In this document: in pieces, positions 26,660 through 35,741 of the stretch
Layout of the letters: every line of letters begins with the position of its first letter
How positions within the stretch are numbered: the stretch's first letter is position 1
Source of the DNA: Psychroserpens luteus
Lineage (GTDB): Bacteria > Bacteroidota > Bacteroidia > Flavobacteriales > Flavobacteriaceae
Assembly: GCF_015319355.1 (NCBI RefSeq)
Contig: NZ_JADILU010000003.1
Location: 580,315 to 644,314, forward strand
DNA: 64,000 nt
Reading direction: 5' to 3'
Notes under the pieces: generated by a model
What the model saw: the letters and a program-made list of their open reading frames with translations, nothing else
What the model was told of the DNA's origin: nothing
Databases searched by the model: none
Program-made: the position numbers and the translations under genes

Positions 26660-28597
26660 ATGCAAAATCAAAAGCGTGTCGTTATTGATGCAGTTTCACC
26701 TCAAATTAACTGCGGAGAATTTTTTATCAAAAGAGTTATAAATGAAATAGTAAATGTAGATGCACATGTTCTCGTAGATGGTCATGATGTCATTGCAGTA
26801 TCCGTTTTATTTAAACACGAAAAATCTAAGAAATGGAATGAAGTTAGAATGCATGAAGTTGGCAACGACGAGTGGAAAGCTTCTTTTATAGTTGAAAAGC
26901 AAGGGTTTTATAGTTATAAAGTACAAGGTTGGGTAGATTATGCGCTTAACTGGCAACATGGTATTGATCGTAAAATTGACGATAACCAACATGTAAAATC
27001 AGAACTACTTGAAGGAGTTACTTTTTTAGAACCATTATTAAAAAAGGCAACAAAAGAAGAAAAAGAGTATTTAAAGTACTGTATCGATTGTTTTAAAGAC
27101 GAAAAAAAATATAACGATGCTATAAAAGAAGCAATGAGTTCTAAGCTTCATACTATTTTTGTGAAATACCCAGAAAAGTTTTTGGCAAATGAATCTAAAG
27201 AACTTCAAGTTTATGTAGATAGAAAGAAAGCGAGATTTAGCACTTGGTATGAGTTTTTCCCAAGATCAGCTTCTGAAGTAGAAGGACAACACGGAACATT
27301 CTCAGATTGTGAACGTTTGTTGCCAAGAATAAAACAAATGGGATTTGATACGTTGTATTTTCCACCAGTTCACCCTATTGGAGAAGTAAATAGAAAAGGA
27401 AAAAATAACACAACCGAAGCTAAAGATGGTGACGTTGGTTCTGCTTGGGGAATTGGCTCAAAAAATGGAGGTCATAAAGATTTGCATCCGCAATTAGGAT
27501 CTGTAGCAGATTTTAAAAAATTAATAAAAGAAGCTAAAAAACATAATATTGAAATTGCAATGGATTATGCGTTGCAAGCAGCACCAGATCATCCTTGGGT
27601 AGATTCTCATCCAGATTGGTTTAAATGGAGACCAGATGGAACGGTACAATATGCTGAGAATCCACCAAAAAAATATCAAGATATTCTTCCTATTTATTGG
27701 GAAAGTAAAGACTATAAAAACCTTTGGAAGGAATGTTTAGACACGATGCTTTATTGGGTAGATTGTGGAGTTAATGTTTTTAGAGTAGATAATCCTCATA
27801 CAAAGCCTTACTATTTCTGGAATTGGCTCATTTCCGAAGTAAAACAAAAACATCCAGACGTTATATTCTTAGCAGAAGCATTTACAAGACCAAAAGTGAT
27901 GCAGCAATTGGCTAAGCAAGGTTATACACAATCATACACGTATTTTACTTGGCGTAATTCTAAACAAGAATTTATAGAATATTTGACCGAATTAACACAA
28001 ACTGATCAACGCGAATACATGCAGCCAAATTTCTGGCCTAACACACCAGATATTAATCCGTATCATTTACAAGGCGCTAACGAAGCTAAGTATTTACAAC
28101 GCTATGCTTTGGCAGCAACAATGAGTTCTAGTATTGGGATTTACGGTCCTGTTTTTGAGCAAATGATAGATGATGCTATTCCTGGAAAAGAGGAATATTA
28201 CATGTCTGAAAAATTTGAAGTAAAACATTATGATTGGTTCAAGGTTAGTAAGTTGACATTATTGATTTCTAAAATAAATGCGATTCGTCATGAAAATGAA
28301 GCATTGCAACAAACTAATAATATTAAGTTTTTGAATATTGAGAATGATAATATTATTGCGTTTTATAAATGGAATGATGACAGGACTAATGAGCTATTAA
28401 TCATTATTAGTTTAGATCAATACTATGCGCAACAAGGAAATGTACAATTGCCTTTGGCAGATTTAGGAATTAGCGCAGGACATCGTGTACAAGTTCAGGA
28501 TTTGATAACAGCAAGTAGTTATAACTGGTATAGCGAATGGAATTATGTAGAGCTCCATCCAGCACTTCCGTTTCATATTTTTAAGGTTAATAAATAA
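26660..28597 (+). CDS. glgE: Alpha-1,4-glucan:maltose-1-phosphate maltosyltransferase (GlgE)
   Basis: 645 residues, GH13_3. It extends linear alpha-1,4-glucan using maltose 1-phosphate, releasing phosphate. There is an N-terminal beta-sandwich and helical insert (1-190), then the catalytic barrel starting at STWYEFFPRS. Nucleophile D377 lies in FRVDNPHTKP and the acid E406 in AEAFTRP; both motifs are diagnostic for GlgE as opposed to amylases. Two bases separate its stop from the maltokinase start, and glgB follows, so the three genes form one operon for alpha-glucan synthesis. Trehalose synthase (TreS), which normally supplies maltose, is not present here. Confidence 0.93.
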   Translation: MQNQKRVVIDAVSPQINCGEFFIKRVINEIVNVDAHVLVDGHDVIAVSVLFKHEKSKKWNEVRMHEVGNDEWKASFIVEKQGFYSYKVQGWVDYALNWQHGIDRKIDDNQHVKSELLEGVTFLEPLLKKATKEEKEYLKYCIDCFKDEKKYNDAIKEAMSSKLHTIFVKYPEKFLANESKELQVYVDRKKARFSTWYEFFPRSASEVEGQHGTFSDCERLLPRIKQMGFDTLYFPPVHPIGEVNRKGKNNTTEAKDGDVGSAWGIGSKNGGHKDLHPQLGSVADFKKLIKEAKKHNIEIAMDYALQAAPDHPWVDSHPDWFKWRPDGTVQYAENPPKKYQDILPIYWESKDYKNLWKECLDTMLYWVDCGVNVFRVDNPHTKPYYFWNWLISEVKQKHPDVIFLAEAFTRPKVMQQLAKQGYTQSYTYFTWRNSKQEFIEYLTELTQTDQREYMQPNFWPNTPDINPYHLQGANEAKYLQRYALAATMSSSIGIYGPVFEQMIDDAIPGKEEYYMSEKFEVKHYDWFKVSKLTLLISKINAIRHENEALQQTNNIKFLNIENDNIIAFYKWNDDRTNELLIIISLDQYYAQQGNVQLPLADLGISAGHRVQVQDLITASSYNWYSEWNYVELHPALPFHIFKVNK

Positions 28598-28599
28598 TC

Positions 28600-30231
28600 A
28601 TGACACAAAAAATGGCAAAAAAAATAGCTTTACAATCACCTTATAATTTTGATGATAAGTGGGAAGAACTCTTACAAAATAAAGAGTTTATAAAAGTATT
28701 TTTGTCTGATGTTCTTGAAGATTATATTATTAAACAACGTTGGTATGGTGGCAAAGCAAGCAAGCTAAAATATATTGAACTTGCAGAATCTTTTAGAATC
28801 CAAAAAGATGGCGAAGTCTATTACGGATTGATATTAGAAGTCAATTTCACTGAAGCTTTCTATCAACATTATTTTTTACCAATAGCATTTGTATCTGATG
28901 AGAATTTTGCAAAAAACGATAGAATTCTACCAATAAGTATTCAGAATCAAGAAGGTTTTATTATTGATGCCATTAATCTTGAAGCGTTTAGAAAAGTCGT
29001 TTTTGAACGCATTTTAACCGCAGTTCCAAAAGATAAAACTCGTGTACGTTATCATAAAAGCGAATTGTTTAAAGATTGCTGTTATGAGTCATCACGTCAC
29101 ATGGGATTGGAACAAAGTAATACATCCATTGTATATAATGAGAAATATGTGTTGAAATTTTTTAGAAGAATTTATTCAGATCGTAATCCGGATTACGAAA
29201 TGAGTCGTTTCTTATCTGAGAAAAAAGATTTTAAAAATACACCAGTATATTTAGGAAGTGTTCAAATTAAGGATGCAGACAATCTTAATGTTACTATTGG
29301 TTTAATGCAAGAAATGGTGGAGAACCAAGGTGATGCATGGGAATATATGCTTGGTGAATTTCACAAGGTTTTTTTAAACTTAGAATATAAAAGAATAGAC
29401 ATTTCAAAATTACCTAAAACAGAAGATTTTGGAAGACTAGAAATTAAAGATGTGCCAGCGCAAATTATTGATTGGGTTGGATTGAATGTTTTTATCAAAA
29501 TTCAAACTTTAGCAAAACGAACTGCAGAAATGCACATTGCTTTAGGTAGTGAGTTTGAAGACACAGCATTTACACCATCACATTTTAATGGCGATTATGA
29601 AGTTTGGTTAAAAAACAGATTGCTCTATCAATTTCAAAACAGATTAAATACCATTGAAAACAGTTTACACAAACTTGATGGATTGGCATTAAAATTAGCA
29701 AACGAGTTTTTAGAACAAAAGAATAGCATTAGAAAACGTTTTGTAGATTTTGATTGGAGGAAGTTAAAAGGCGAGCGTATTCGTGTTCATGGCGATTATC
29801 ATTTAGGACAAGTCTTAGTAAAAGACGACGATTTTTATATCCTTGATTTTGAAGGTGAACCAGAAAGTACGATTAGAGACCGTAAAGTAAAACAGCCACC
29901 TTTAAAAGATATTGCTGGTTTGTTTAGATCGTTTCATTATGCAATTTATGCGACCATTTTTAATAATATGGATTTGTATAAATACAATCAAGAACATTTG
30001 TTTGAAGCAGGAGAAGTTCTATATCAGTATTTAAAATGTGTCTTTTTAGAGACTTATATAACCAAAGTACAAGAAGCTAATCTTAATATAGGTTACAATC
30101 AAGAACGTATTTTTTTACTCAAATATGCAATGCTTGAAAAGGCAGTATATGAGTTGGGCTACGAACTTAATTCACGTCCACGTTGGGCAGTAATTCCACT
30201 AAAAGGAATTTCAAATATTATTAACAACTAA
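28600..30231 (+). CDS. mak: Maltokinase
   Basis: 543 residues. It phosphorylates maltose with ATP to maltose 1-phosphate, the GlgE donor. The N-terminal cap (about 20-150) includes IIKQRWYGGKASK, which is typical of maltokinases. The kinase-like domain carries RVHGDYHLGQ (catalytic loop, H397 and D399) and ILDFEGEP (metal-binding DFE), as in Mak/Pep2. It is a stand-alone kinase, not fused to TreS. Placed between glgE and glgB with gaps of 2 and 3 bp, so probably translationally coupled. It could also be annotated as a trehalose synthase/maltokinase, but no GH13 domain is present. Confidence 0.9.
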   Translation: MTQKMAKKIALQSPYNFDDKWEELLQNKEFIKVFLSDVLEDYIIKQRWYGGKASKLKYIELAESFRIQKDGEVYYGLILEVNFTEAFYQHYFLPIAFVSDENFAKNDRILPISIQNQEGFIIDAINLEAFRKVVFERILTAVPKDKTRVRYHKSELFKDCCYESSRHMGLEQSNTSIVYNEKYVLKFFRRIYSDRNPDYEMSRFLSEKKDFKNTPVYLGSVQIKDADNLNVTIGLMQEMVENQGDAWEYMLGEFHKVFLNLEYKRIDISKLPKTEDFGRLEIKDVPAQIIDWVGLNVFIKIQTLAKRTAEMHIALGSEFEDTAFTPSHFNGDYEVWLKNRLLYQFQNRLNTIENSLHKLDGLALKLANEFLEQKNSIRKRFVDFDWRKLKGERIRVHGDYHLGQVLVKDDDFYILDFEGEPESTIRDRKVKQPPLKDIAGLFRSFHYAIYATIFNNMDLYKYNQEHLFEAGEVLYQYLKCVFLETYITKVQEANLNIGYNQERIFLLKYAMLEKAVYELGYELNSRPRWAVIPLKGISNIINN

Positions 30232-30234
30232 TTT

Positions 30235-32145
30235 ATGGCAGAAGTAATTGCACACAGTCTTTTTACAGAATTTGACATCAATCTTTTCAAATCTGGAAAA
30301 CACTATCGTTTATACGAAAAATTTGGATCTCATATCACAACCGTTGATGGAGTAGAAGGCGTTTATTTTGCAGTTTGGGCACCAAGTGCTAAACATGTTT
30401 CTGTTATTGGCGACTTCAATTTTTGGGTAGAAGGAGAGCATCAACTTAATGTACGTTGGGATTCTAGCGGAATTTGGGAAGGTTTTATCCCAGGAGCAGG
30501 AAAAGGCAGTACCTATAAATATAAAATACAAAGTAGCAACAACGATATTAAAACCGAAAAAGCAGATCCTTATGCCAGACGGTCTGAGCACAATCCTAAA
30601 ACAGCATCGATTGTTTGGGATGAGCCTTATACTTGGAAGGATAGTAAATGGATGGAAAAGCGTAAAAAGAATAATGCTTTAGACGCACCATTTTCGGTTT
30701 ACGAAGTTCATTTAGGATCATGGAAAAAGAAGGTTGATGAAGGTCGTTTTATGTCTTATGTAGAAATGGCAGACGAATTAGTCGCTTATGTTAAGGACAT
30801 GAATTTTACGCACGTAGAATTGATGCCAGTAATGGAGTTTCCTTATGATCCATCTTGGGGTTATCAAGTCACAGGTTATTTTGCACCAACATCACGATTT
30901 GGTTATCCTGAAGAATTTAAATTGCTCGTTGATAAATTTCATCAAAACGATATTGGGATTATATTGGATTGGGTACCATCGCATTTTCCAGAAGATGCAC
31001 ATGGACTTGGTTTATTTGATGGAACAGCACTATATGAACATCCAGATCCTAAAAAAGGCTATCATAATGATTGGAAAAGTTTAATTTTTAACTATGGAAG
31101 AAATGAAGTTAAATCCTTTTTAATAAGTAATGCTATTTTTTGGTTAGATCAATACCATGCAGATGGCTTACGTGTTGATGCGGTTGCATCTATGTTATTT
31201 CTAGATTATAGTAGAGAAGATGGTCAATGGGAACCAAATATGTTTGGTGGTCGTGAAAATTTGGAAGCGATGTCATTTTTAAGAGAAATGAATGAGGCAG
31301 TGTATACCTCATTTCCAGATGTACAAACTATTGCCGAAGAATCTACAGCATTTCCAATGGTGTCAAAACCAACATATATGGGAGGTTTAGGTTTTGGTAT
31401 GAAATGGATGATGGGTTGGATGCACGATACGCTTCAGTATTTTGCAAAAGAACCGGTTTATAGACAATTTCACCAAAACGATTTAACCTTCTCAATGACC
31501 TATGCATTTACTGAGAATTTTATGTTGCCTTTGAGTCATGATGAAGTTGTTTATGGTAAAAAATCAATATTAGGAAGAATGCCAGGAGATGAGTGGCAAC
31601 GTTTTGCTAATTTAAGATTGTTATACAGTTATATGTTCACGCATCCTGGAACAAACTTATTATTTCAAGGTTGTGAATTTGGACAAAGCGGAGAATGGAA
31701 TTTTGAAACCAGTCTCGATTGGCATTTACTGGATTATGCACCACACAAAGGAGTTCAAGAATTAATAAAAGATTTAAATACACTTTATAAAAAACAACCA
31801 GCATTATACGAAAAGCAATTTTCTGCGGAAGGTTTTGAGTGGATCGACTACAATGATTCTGAAAACTCAGTATTTACATACATAAGAAAAGGAAATGATG
31901 ACAAGGATGATTTAATCATAGCTTGTAATATGACACCAATTCCGAAAGAAAATTACCGTATCGGAGTTCCGAAGAAAGGAAAGTTAAAAGAAGTTTTTAA
32001 TAGTGATTTGAAAAAGTATTTTGGTAGTGATCAATATAAGAACAAACCATTAACTTCTGAAGTTGTGGCGCATCATTATAGAGATAACTCAGTTGAGATT
32101 AATATACCACCTTTAGGGATGGTTGCTTTTAGGTATGGGAAGTAA
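30235..32145 (+). CDS. glgB: 1,4-alpha-glucan branching enzyme
   Basis: 636 residues. It forms alpha-1,6 branches. An N-terminal CBM48 domain (about 20-115, YFAVWAPSAKHVSVIGDFN) is followed by the GH13_9 barrel: VYEVHLGSW, ELMPVMEFPYDPSWGYQVTG, D315 (nucleophile, GLRVDAVASM), E368 (AEEST) and the LSHDEVVYGKKS motif. All catalytic residues are present. Third gene of the GlgE-Mak-GlgB operon; a strong terminator follows. Together they would convert maltose and ATP into branched alpha-glucan. Confidence 0.95.
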   Translation: MAEVIAHSLFTEFDINLFKSGKHYRLYEKFGSHITTVDGVEGVYFAVWAPSAKHVSVIGDFNFWVEGEHQLNVRWDSSGIWEGFIPGAGKGSTYKYKIQSSNNDIKTEKADPYARRSEHNPKTASIVWDEPYTWKDSKWMEKRKKNNALDAPFSVYEVHLGSWKKKVDEGRFMSYVEMADELVAYVKDMNFTHVELMPVMEFPYDPSWGYQVTGYFAPTSRFGYPEEFKLLVDKFHQNDIGIILDWVPSHFPEDAHGLGLFDGTALYEHPDPKKGYHNDWKSLIFNYGRNEVKSFLISNAIFWLDQYHADGLRVDAVASMLFLDYSREDGQWEPNMFGGRENLEAMSFLREMNEAVYTSFPDVQTIAEESTAFPMVSKPTYMGGLGFGMKWMMGWMHDTLQYFAKEPVYRQFHQNDLTFSMTYAFTENFMLPLSHDEVVYGKKSILGRMPGDEWQRFANLRLLYSYMFTHPGTNLLFQGCEFGQSGEWNFETSLDWHLLDYAPHKGVQELIKDLNTLYKKQPALYEKQFSAEGFEWIDYNDSENSVFTYIRKGNDDKDDLIIACNMTPIPKENYRIGVPKKGKLKEVFNSDLKKYFGSDQYKNKPLTSEVVAHHYRDNSVEINIPPLGMVAFRYGK

Positions 32146-32153
32146 ATGAAATT

Positions 32154-32188
32154 AAAAACCTCTTTAAATTAGATTTAAAGAGGTTTTT
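32154..32188 (+). terminator. Terminator after glgB
   Basis: 32154-32168 pairs with 32174-32188 (15 bp) around a 5-nt loop, ending in T residues. It separates the GlgE operon from the GH31 gene. Confidence 0.88.
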
Positions 32189-32215
32189 ACTCCTTTCTTA
32201 ATTGAATTACATCTT

Positions 32216-32228
32216 CGAAAACGTTATA
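32216..32228. promoter_or_regulatory. LacI-type operator-like box upstream of the GH31 gene
   Basis: Second exact copy of CGAAAACGTTATA, here 92 bp before the ATG at 32320. The distance to the start is similar to that at glgE, which suggests joint control of synthesis and breakdown genes. Confidence 0.55.
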
Positions 32229-32319
32229 GTTAACAATTCATAACAATAACTTTTTGCATTTCTTTATCACGTCTTAATTTTTCCGTTATTTGTATGTTTT
32301 TCATATAACAAAGTGATTT

Positions 32320-34728
32320 ATGATTGTAAATACAGAATTAGAAAATAAAGGAAATTTAGTTCCTTCAAAAATAATAAACTTCAAAAAAGACGTTGACACG
32401 CTCTATTTTTCAACAGAAAATAATGTAGTGCTACAACTCACAGTACTACGTGATAGTGTCTTACGATTTAGATATACAACAACTGGTACTTTTGAAAATG
32501 ATTTTTCTTATGCAATCACAAAATATGCGAGTACTGGTTACAATCATTTAGAAATAGAAGAATCTAAAACAGATTATATAATTACCACAAATAAATTAAT
32601 TTGTCACATTTCAAAAGACAATTTAAGGGTTAAATTATATGATGCTGTAGACAATGTTTTAATCAGTGAAGATGAAACTGGTTTTCATTGGGAGGAAAGT
32701 TACCAATACGGTGGAAACATTGTTAAAATGAGTAAGGTTTCTAAAGATGGTGAAAGTTTTTATGGTCTTGGAGATAAACCTAGTCACCCAAATTTAAAAG
32801 GAAAACGCTTTGAGAATTGGGTAACAGATTCTTATGCCTACGGAAAAGATTCAGATCCAATTTATAAATCTATTCCATTTTACACAGGCTTACATAACTC
32901 TAAAGCCTACGGAATTTTCTTTGATAACACTTTTAGATCGTTCTTTGATTTTGCTCATGAACGTCGTAACGTGACCAGTTTTTGGGCGCAAGGAGGTGAG
33001 ATGAACTACTATTTTATCTATGGTCCTAAAATGACCGAAGTTGTAGAAAGCTATACTGATCTTACAGGAAAACCACACCTATTACCACCACTTTGGGCTT
33101 TAGGATTTCACCAATGTAAATGGAGTTATTATCCGGAGTCAAAAGTAAAGGAAGTCACCTCTAAGTTTAGAGATTTAAAAATACCTTGTGATGCGATTTA
33201 TTTAGATATTGATTACATGGAAGGATTCCGTTGTTTTACTTGGAACAAAGAGTATTTTCCAGATCCAAAACGTATGGTTAAGGAATTAGCAGACGACGGA
33301 TTCAAAACCGTAGCCATCATAGATCCAGGAATTAAAATTGATCATGAATATTCTGTTTTTAAAGAAGCTTTAGATAAAGACTATTTCTGTAAACGTGCAG
33401 ATGGTCCATATATGAAAGGTAAAGTTTGGCCTGGAGAATGTTATTTCCCAGATTATACAAAACCAGAGGTTAGAGAATGGTGGTCTGGATTATTTAAAGA
33501 ATTAATAGAAGATATTGGTGTAAAAGGTGTTTGGAATGACATGAATGAACCTGCTGTTATGGAGGTTCCTAATAAAACATTTCCAGATGATGTACGTCAC
33601 GATTATGATGGGAATCCTTGTAGCCATAGAAAAGCACATAATATCTACGGAATGCAGATGGCAAGAGCCACATATCAAGGGCTTAAAAAGTTTGCATATC
33701 CTAAACGACCATTTGTAATTACACGTTCGGCATATTCAGGAACACAACGTTATACGTCAACCTGGACGGGTGATAACGTCGCAACTTGGGAACATTTATG
33801 GATTGCTAATGTACAAGCACAACGTATGGCAATGTCTGGATTTAGTTTTGCAGGAAGTGATATTGGAGGATTTGCAGAGCAACCACAAGGCGAATTATTT
33901 ACGCGTTGGATTCAGTTAGGTATCTTTCATCCGTTTTTTAGAGTACACTCTTCTGGAGATCATGGCGATCAAGAACCTTGGACATTTGGTAAAGAAGTCA
34001 CAGATATTGTTAGAAAATTTATTGAAATTAGATATCAACTTTTACCATATTTATATACATGCTTTTGGAAATATGTTGAAGATGGAACACCAATATTAAA
34101 TTCATTGGTGCTTTATGATCAAGAAGATGTACAAACACATTACAGAACAGATGAGTTCGTGTTTGGTAACCAGATATTAGCTTGTCCAATTCTAGAACAG
34201 AATGCAAAAGGAAGACGTATGTATTTCCCAAAAGGAAACTGGTATGATTTCTGGAGCGATGAAATTGTAAAAGGTGGACGAGAATTGTGGGTAGACTCAG
34301 ATTTAGATAGTATGCCAATTTTTGTAAAAGAAGGAGCCATCATTCCGAAGTACCCAATACAACAATATGTAGGAGAGAAAAAGATCGAAACTGTGGTGCT
34401 AGACGTATATTATAAAGAAGGAAAAGAGAAATCTCAATTGTTTGATGATGCTCATGATGGTTATGATTATACAAAAGGACGTTATAGTTTGCGTACTTTA
34501 AAACTAACAGGGAAACCAAATGAGTTAATTATTCAGCAACATAAAGAAGGAAAATTTGATGCTAGTTATGAAACCTTTGAAATTAAAATTCATGGATTGC
34601 CTTTTGAAATTTCTGAAATTCAAGTAGATAACGTTGTCATTCCTTTAGAACGTATTGAAACAAACGGAATTTCAACAATGATAATCAATAAAGAATTTTC
34701 AGAATTACATCTTATTGGAACCTTATAA
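32320..34728 (+). CDS. GH31 alpha-glucosidase
   Basis: 802 residues. Family 31 retaining glycosidase acting on alpha-1,4 (possibly alpha-1,6) glucosides. N-terminal beta-sandwich (about 1-230), then the barrel with the YLDIDYMEGFRCFTWN motif, nucleophile D407 in WNDMNEPA and the ITRSAYSGTQR and GSDIGGF blocks, then C-terminal beta domains. There is no signal peptide, so it should act in the cytoplasm on malto-oligosaccharides or glycogen fragments. It is next to the GlgE operon and shares an upstream 13-bp box with it. It could feed glucose from glycogen, or act on maltose; specificity cannot be read from sequence. Confidence 0.9.
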   Translation: MIVNTELENKGNLVPSKIINFKKDVDTLYFSTENNVVLQLTVLRDSVLRFRYTTTGTFENDFSYAITKYASTGYNHLEIEESKTDYIITTNKLICHISKDNLRVKLYDAVDNVLISEDETGFHWEESYQYGGNIVKMSKVSKDGESFYGLGDKPSHPNLKGKRFENWVTDSYAYGKDSDPIYKSIPFYTGLHNSKAYGIFFDNTFRSFFDFAHERRNVTSFWAQGGEMNYYFIYGPKMTEVVESYTDLTGKPHLLPPLWALGFHQCKWSYYPESKVKEVTSKFRDLKIPCDAIYLDIDYMEGFRCFTWNKEYFPDPKRMVKELADDGFKTVAIIDPGIKIDHEYSVFKEALDKDYFCKRADGPYMKGKVWPGECYFPDYTKPEVREWWSGLFKELIEDIGVKGVWNDMNEPAVMEVPNKTFPDDVRHDYDGNPCSHRKAHNIYGMQMARATYQGLKKFAYPKRPFVITRSAYSGTQRYTSTWTGDNVATWEHLWIANVQAQRMAMSGFSFAGSDIGGFAEQPQGELFTRWIQLGIFHPFFRVHSSGDHGDQEPWTFGKEVTDIVRKFIEIRYQLLPYLYTCFWKYVEDGTPILNSLVLYDQEDVQTHYRTDEFVFGNQILACPILEQNAKGRRMYFPKGNWYDFWSDEIVKGGRELWVDSDLDSMPIFVKEGAIIPKYPIQQYVGEKKIETVVLDVYYKEGKEKSQLFDDAHDGYDYTKGRYSLRTLKLTGKPNELIIQQHKEGKFDASYETFEIKIHGLPFEISEIQVDNVVIPLERIETNGISTMIINKEFSELHLIGTL

Positions 34729-34831
34729 TTGAAATTATATTCGTTTCAAATGTGACAAAATTATAATGTATTGTGTCAAAGTAAATAGAATCATTTTGTA
34801 AATTTAGCTAACACATTAAAAACGATTAAAT

Positions 34832-35662
34832 ATGAATATTAAAAATAAAATTGTAGCTGTAGGGATCATAGCATTATTTCTATCCTGTACTACAAACCCA
34901 TTTACAGGAAATAAAACGTTGGCATTGGTGTCTAATTCAGAGTTGTTTCCTACTGCATTTGCACAGTATGATGAGTTTTTGACAGAAAACAAAGTCATTA
35001 CAGGAACTTCTGATGCAGAAATGATAAAGAGAGTTGGTCAGCGAATTGCTGTAGCAGCAGAACGTTGGTTAAATGCAAATGGTCATCAAGGTTATTTAGA
35101 TGATTACAAATGGGAATATAACCTTGTAAACGATAATACAGTTAATGCTTGGTGTATGCCAGGAGGTAAAATAGTTTTCTATACAGGGATTTTACCAATT
35201 GCTCAAAATGAAACAGGTATTGCAGCAATTATGGGACACGAGGTTGCACATGCACTTGCAAATCACGGACAGCAACGTATGAGTGCTGGTATGTTACAAC
35301 AAATTGGTGCAGTTGCAGGTAATGTGGCCATAAAAGATGAGCAAACGAGAAATATATTTAACCAAGCCTATGGTGTAGGAAGTCAGGTAGGTGTGATGTT
35401 GCCTTTTAGTAGAAGTCATGAAACACAATCTGATGAAATAGGGTTGTATTTAATGGCAATTGCTGGTTATAATCCTGCTGAAGCAGCAGAGTTATGGAAA
35501 CGTATGAAAGCCAATAGTGGAGGAGAAGCTCCACAAGAATTTTTAAGTACACATCCATCTAATGATACAAGAATTAAGAATCTTACGGAATGGGCTCCTA
35601 AAGCAGTTGCTGAAGCCAAAAAGTTCGGTGTAGATTCATTTAGACCTTTAGGTAACTTTTAA
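34832..35662 (+). CDS. M48-family metallopeptidase lipoprotein (BepA/LoiP-like)
   Basis: 276 residues. The lipobox ALFLSC gives a lipid-modified C19. M48 domain with zinc motif H136-E137-xx-H140 (GHEVAHALANHGQQR) and the third ligand in SDEIGLYLM (about 201-208). The C-terminal STHPSNDTRIKNL block is typical of Oma1/BepA-like periplasmic proteases that degrade misfolded outer-membrane proteins. Single-gene unit followed by a terminator-like hairpin. Confidence 0.9.
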   Translation: MNIKNKIVAVGIIALFLSCTTNPFTGNKTLALVSNSELFPTAFAQYDEFLTENKVITGTSDAEMIKRVGQRIAVAAERWLNANGHQGYLDDYKWEYNLVNDNTVNAWCMPGGKIVFYTGILPIAQNETGIAAIMGHEVAHALANHGQQRMSAGMLQQIGAVAGNVAIKDEQTRNIFNQAYGVGSQVGVMLPFSRSHETQSDEIGLYLMAIAGYNPAEAAELWKRMKANSGGEAPQEFLSTHPSNDTRIKNLTEWAPKAVAEAKKFGVDSFRPLGNF

Positions 35663-35701
35663 TTGAATCACTTGTAAAGCATAAAATTTATAGTAATTTC
35701 G

Positions 35702-35730
35702 AAGCTGTCCAACTAAGGGCAGCTTTTTTT
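35702..35730 (+). terminator. Terminator between the M48 gene and the MFS transporter
   Basis: 35702-35710 pairs with 35717-35725 (9 bp, one G-U) around a 6-nt loop, followed by a T run. Confidence 0.75.
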
Positions 35731-35741
35731 ATTTCCTAACT

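Noticed and set aside
30310-30682. Frames of 93 (minus) and 77 (plus) residues inside glgB
   Set aside because: They overlap the conserved CBM48 and barrel coding sequence; composition is that of a shadow frame.
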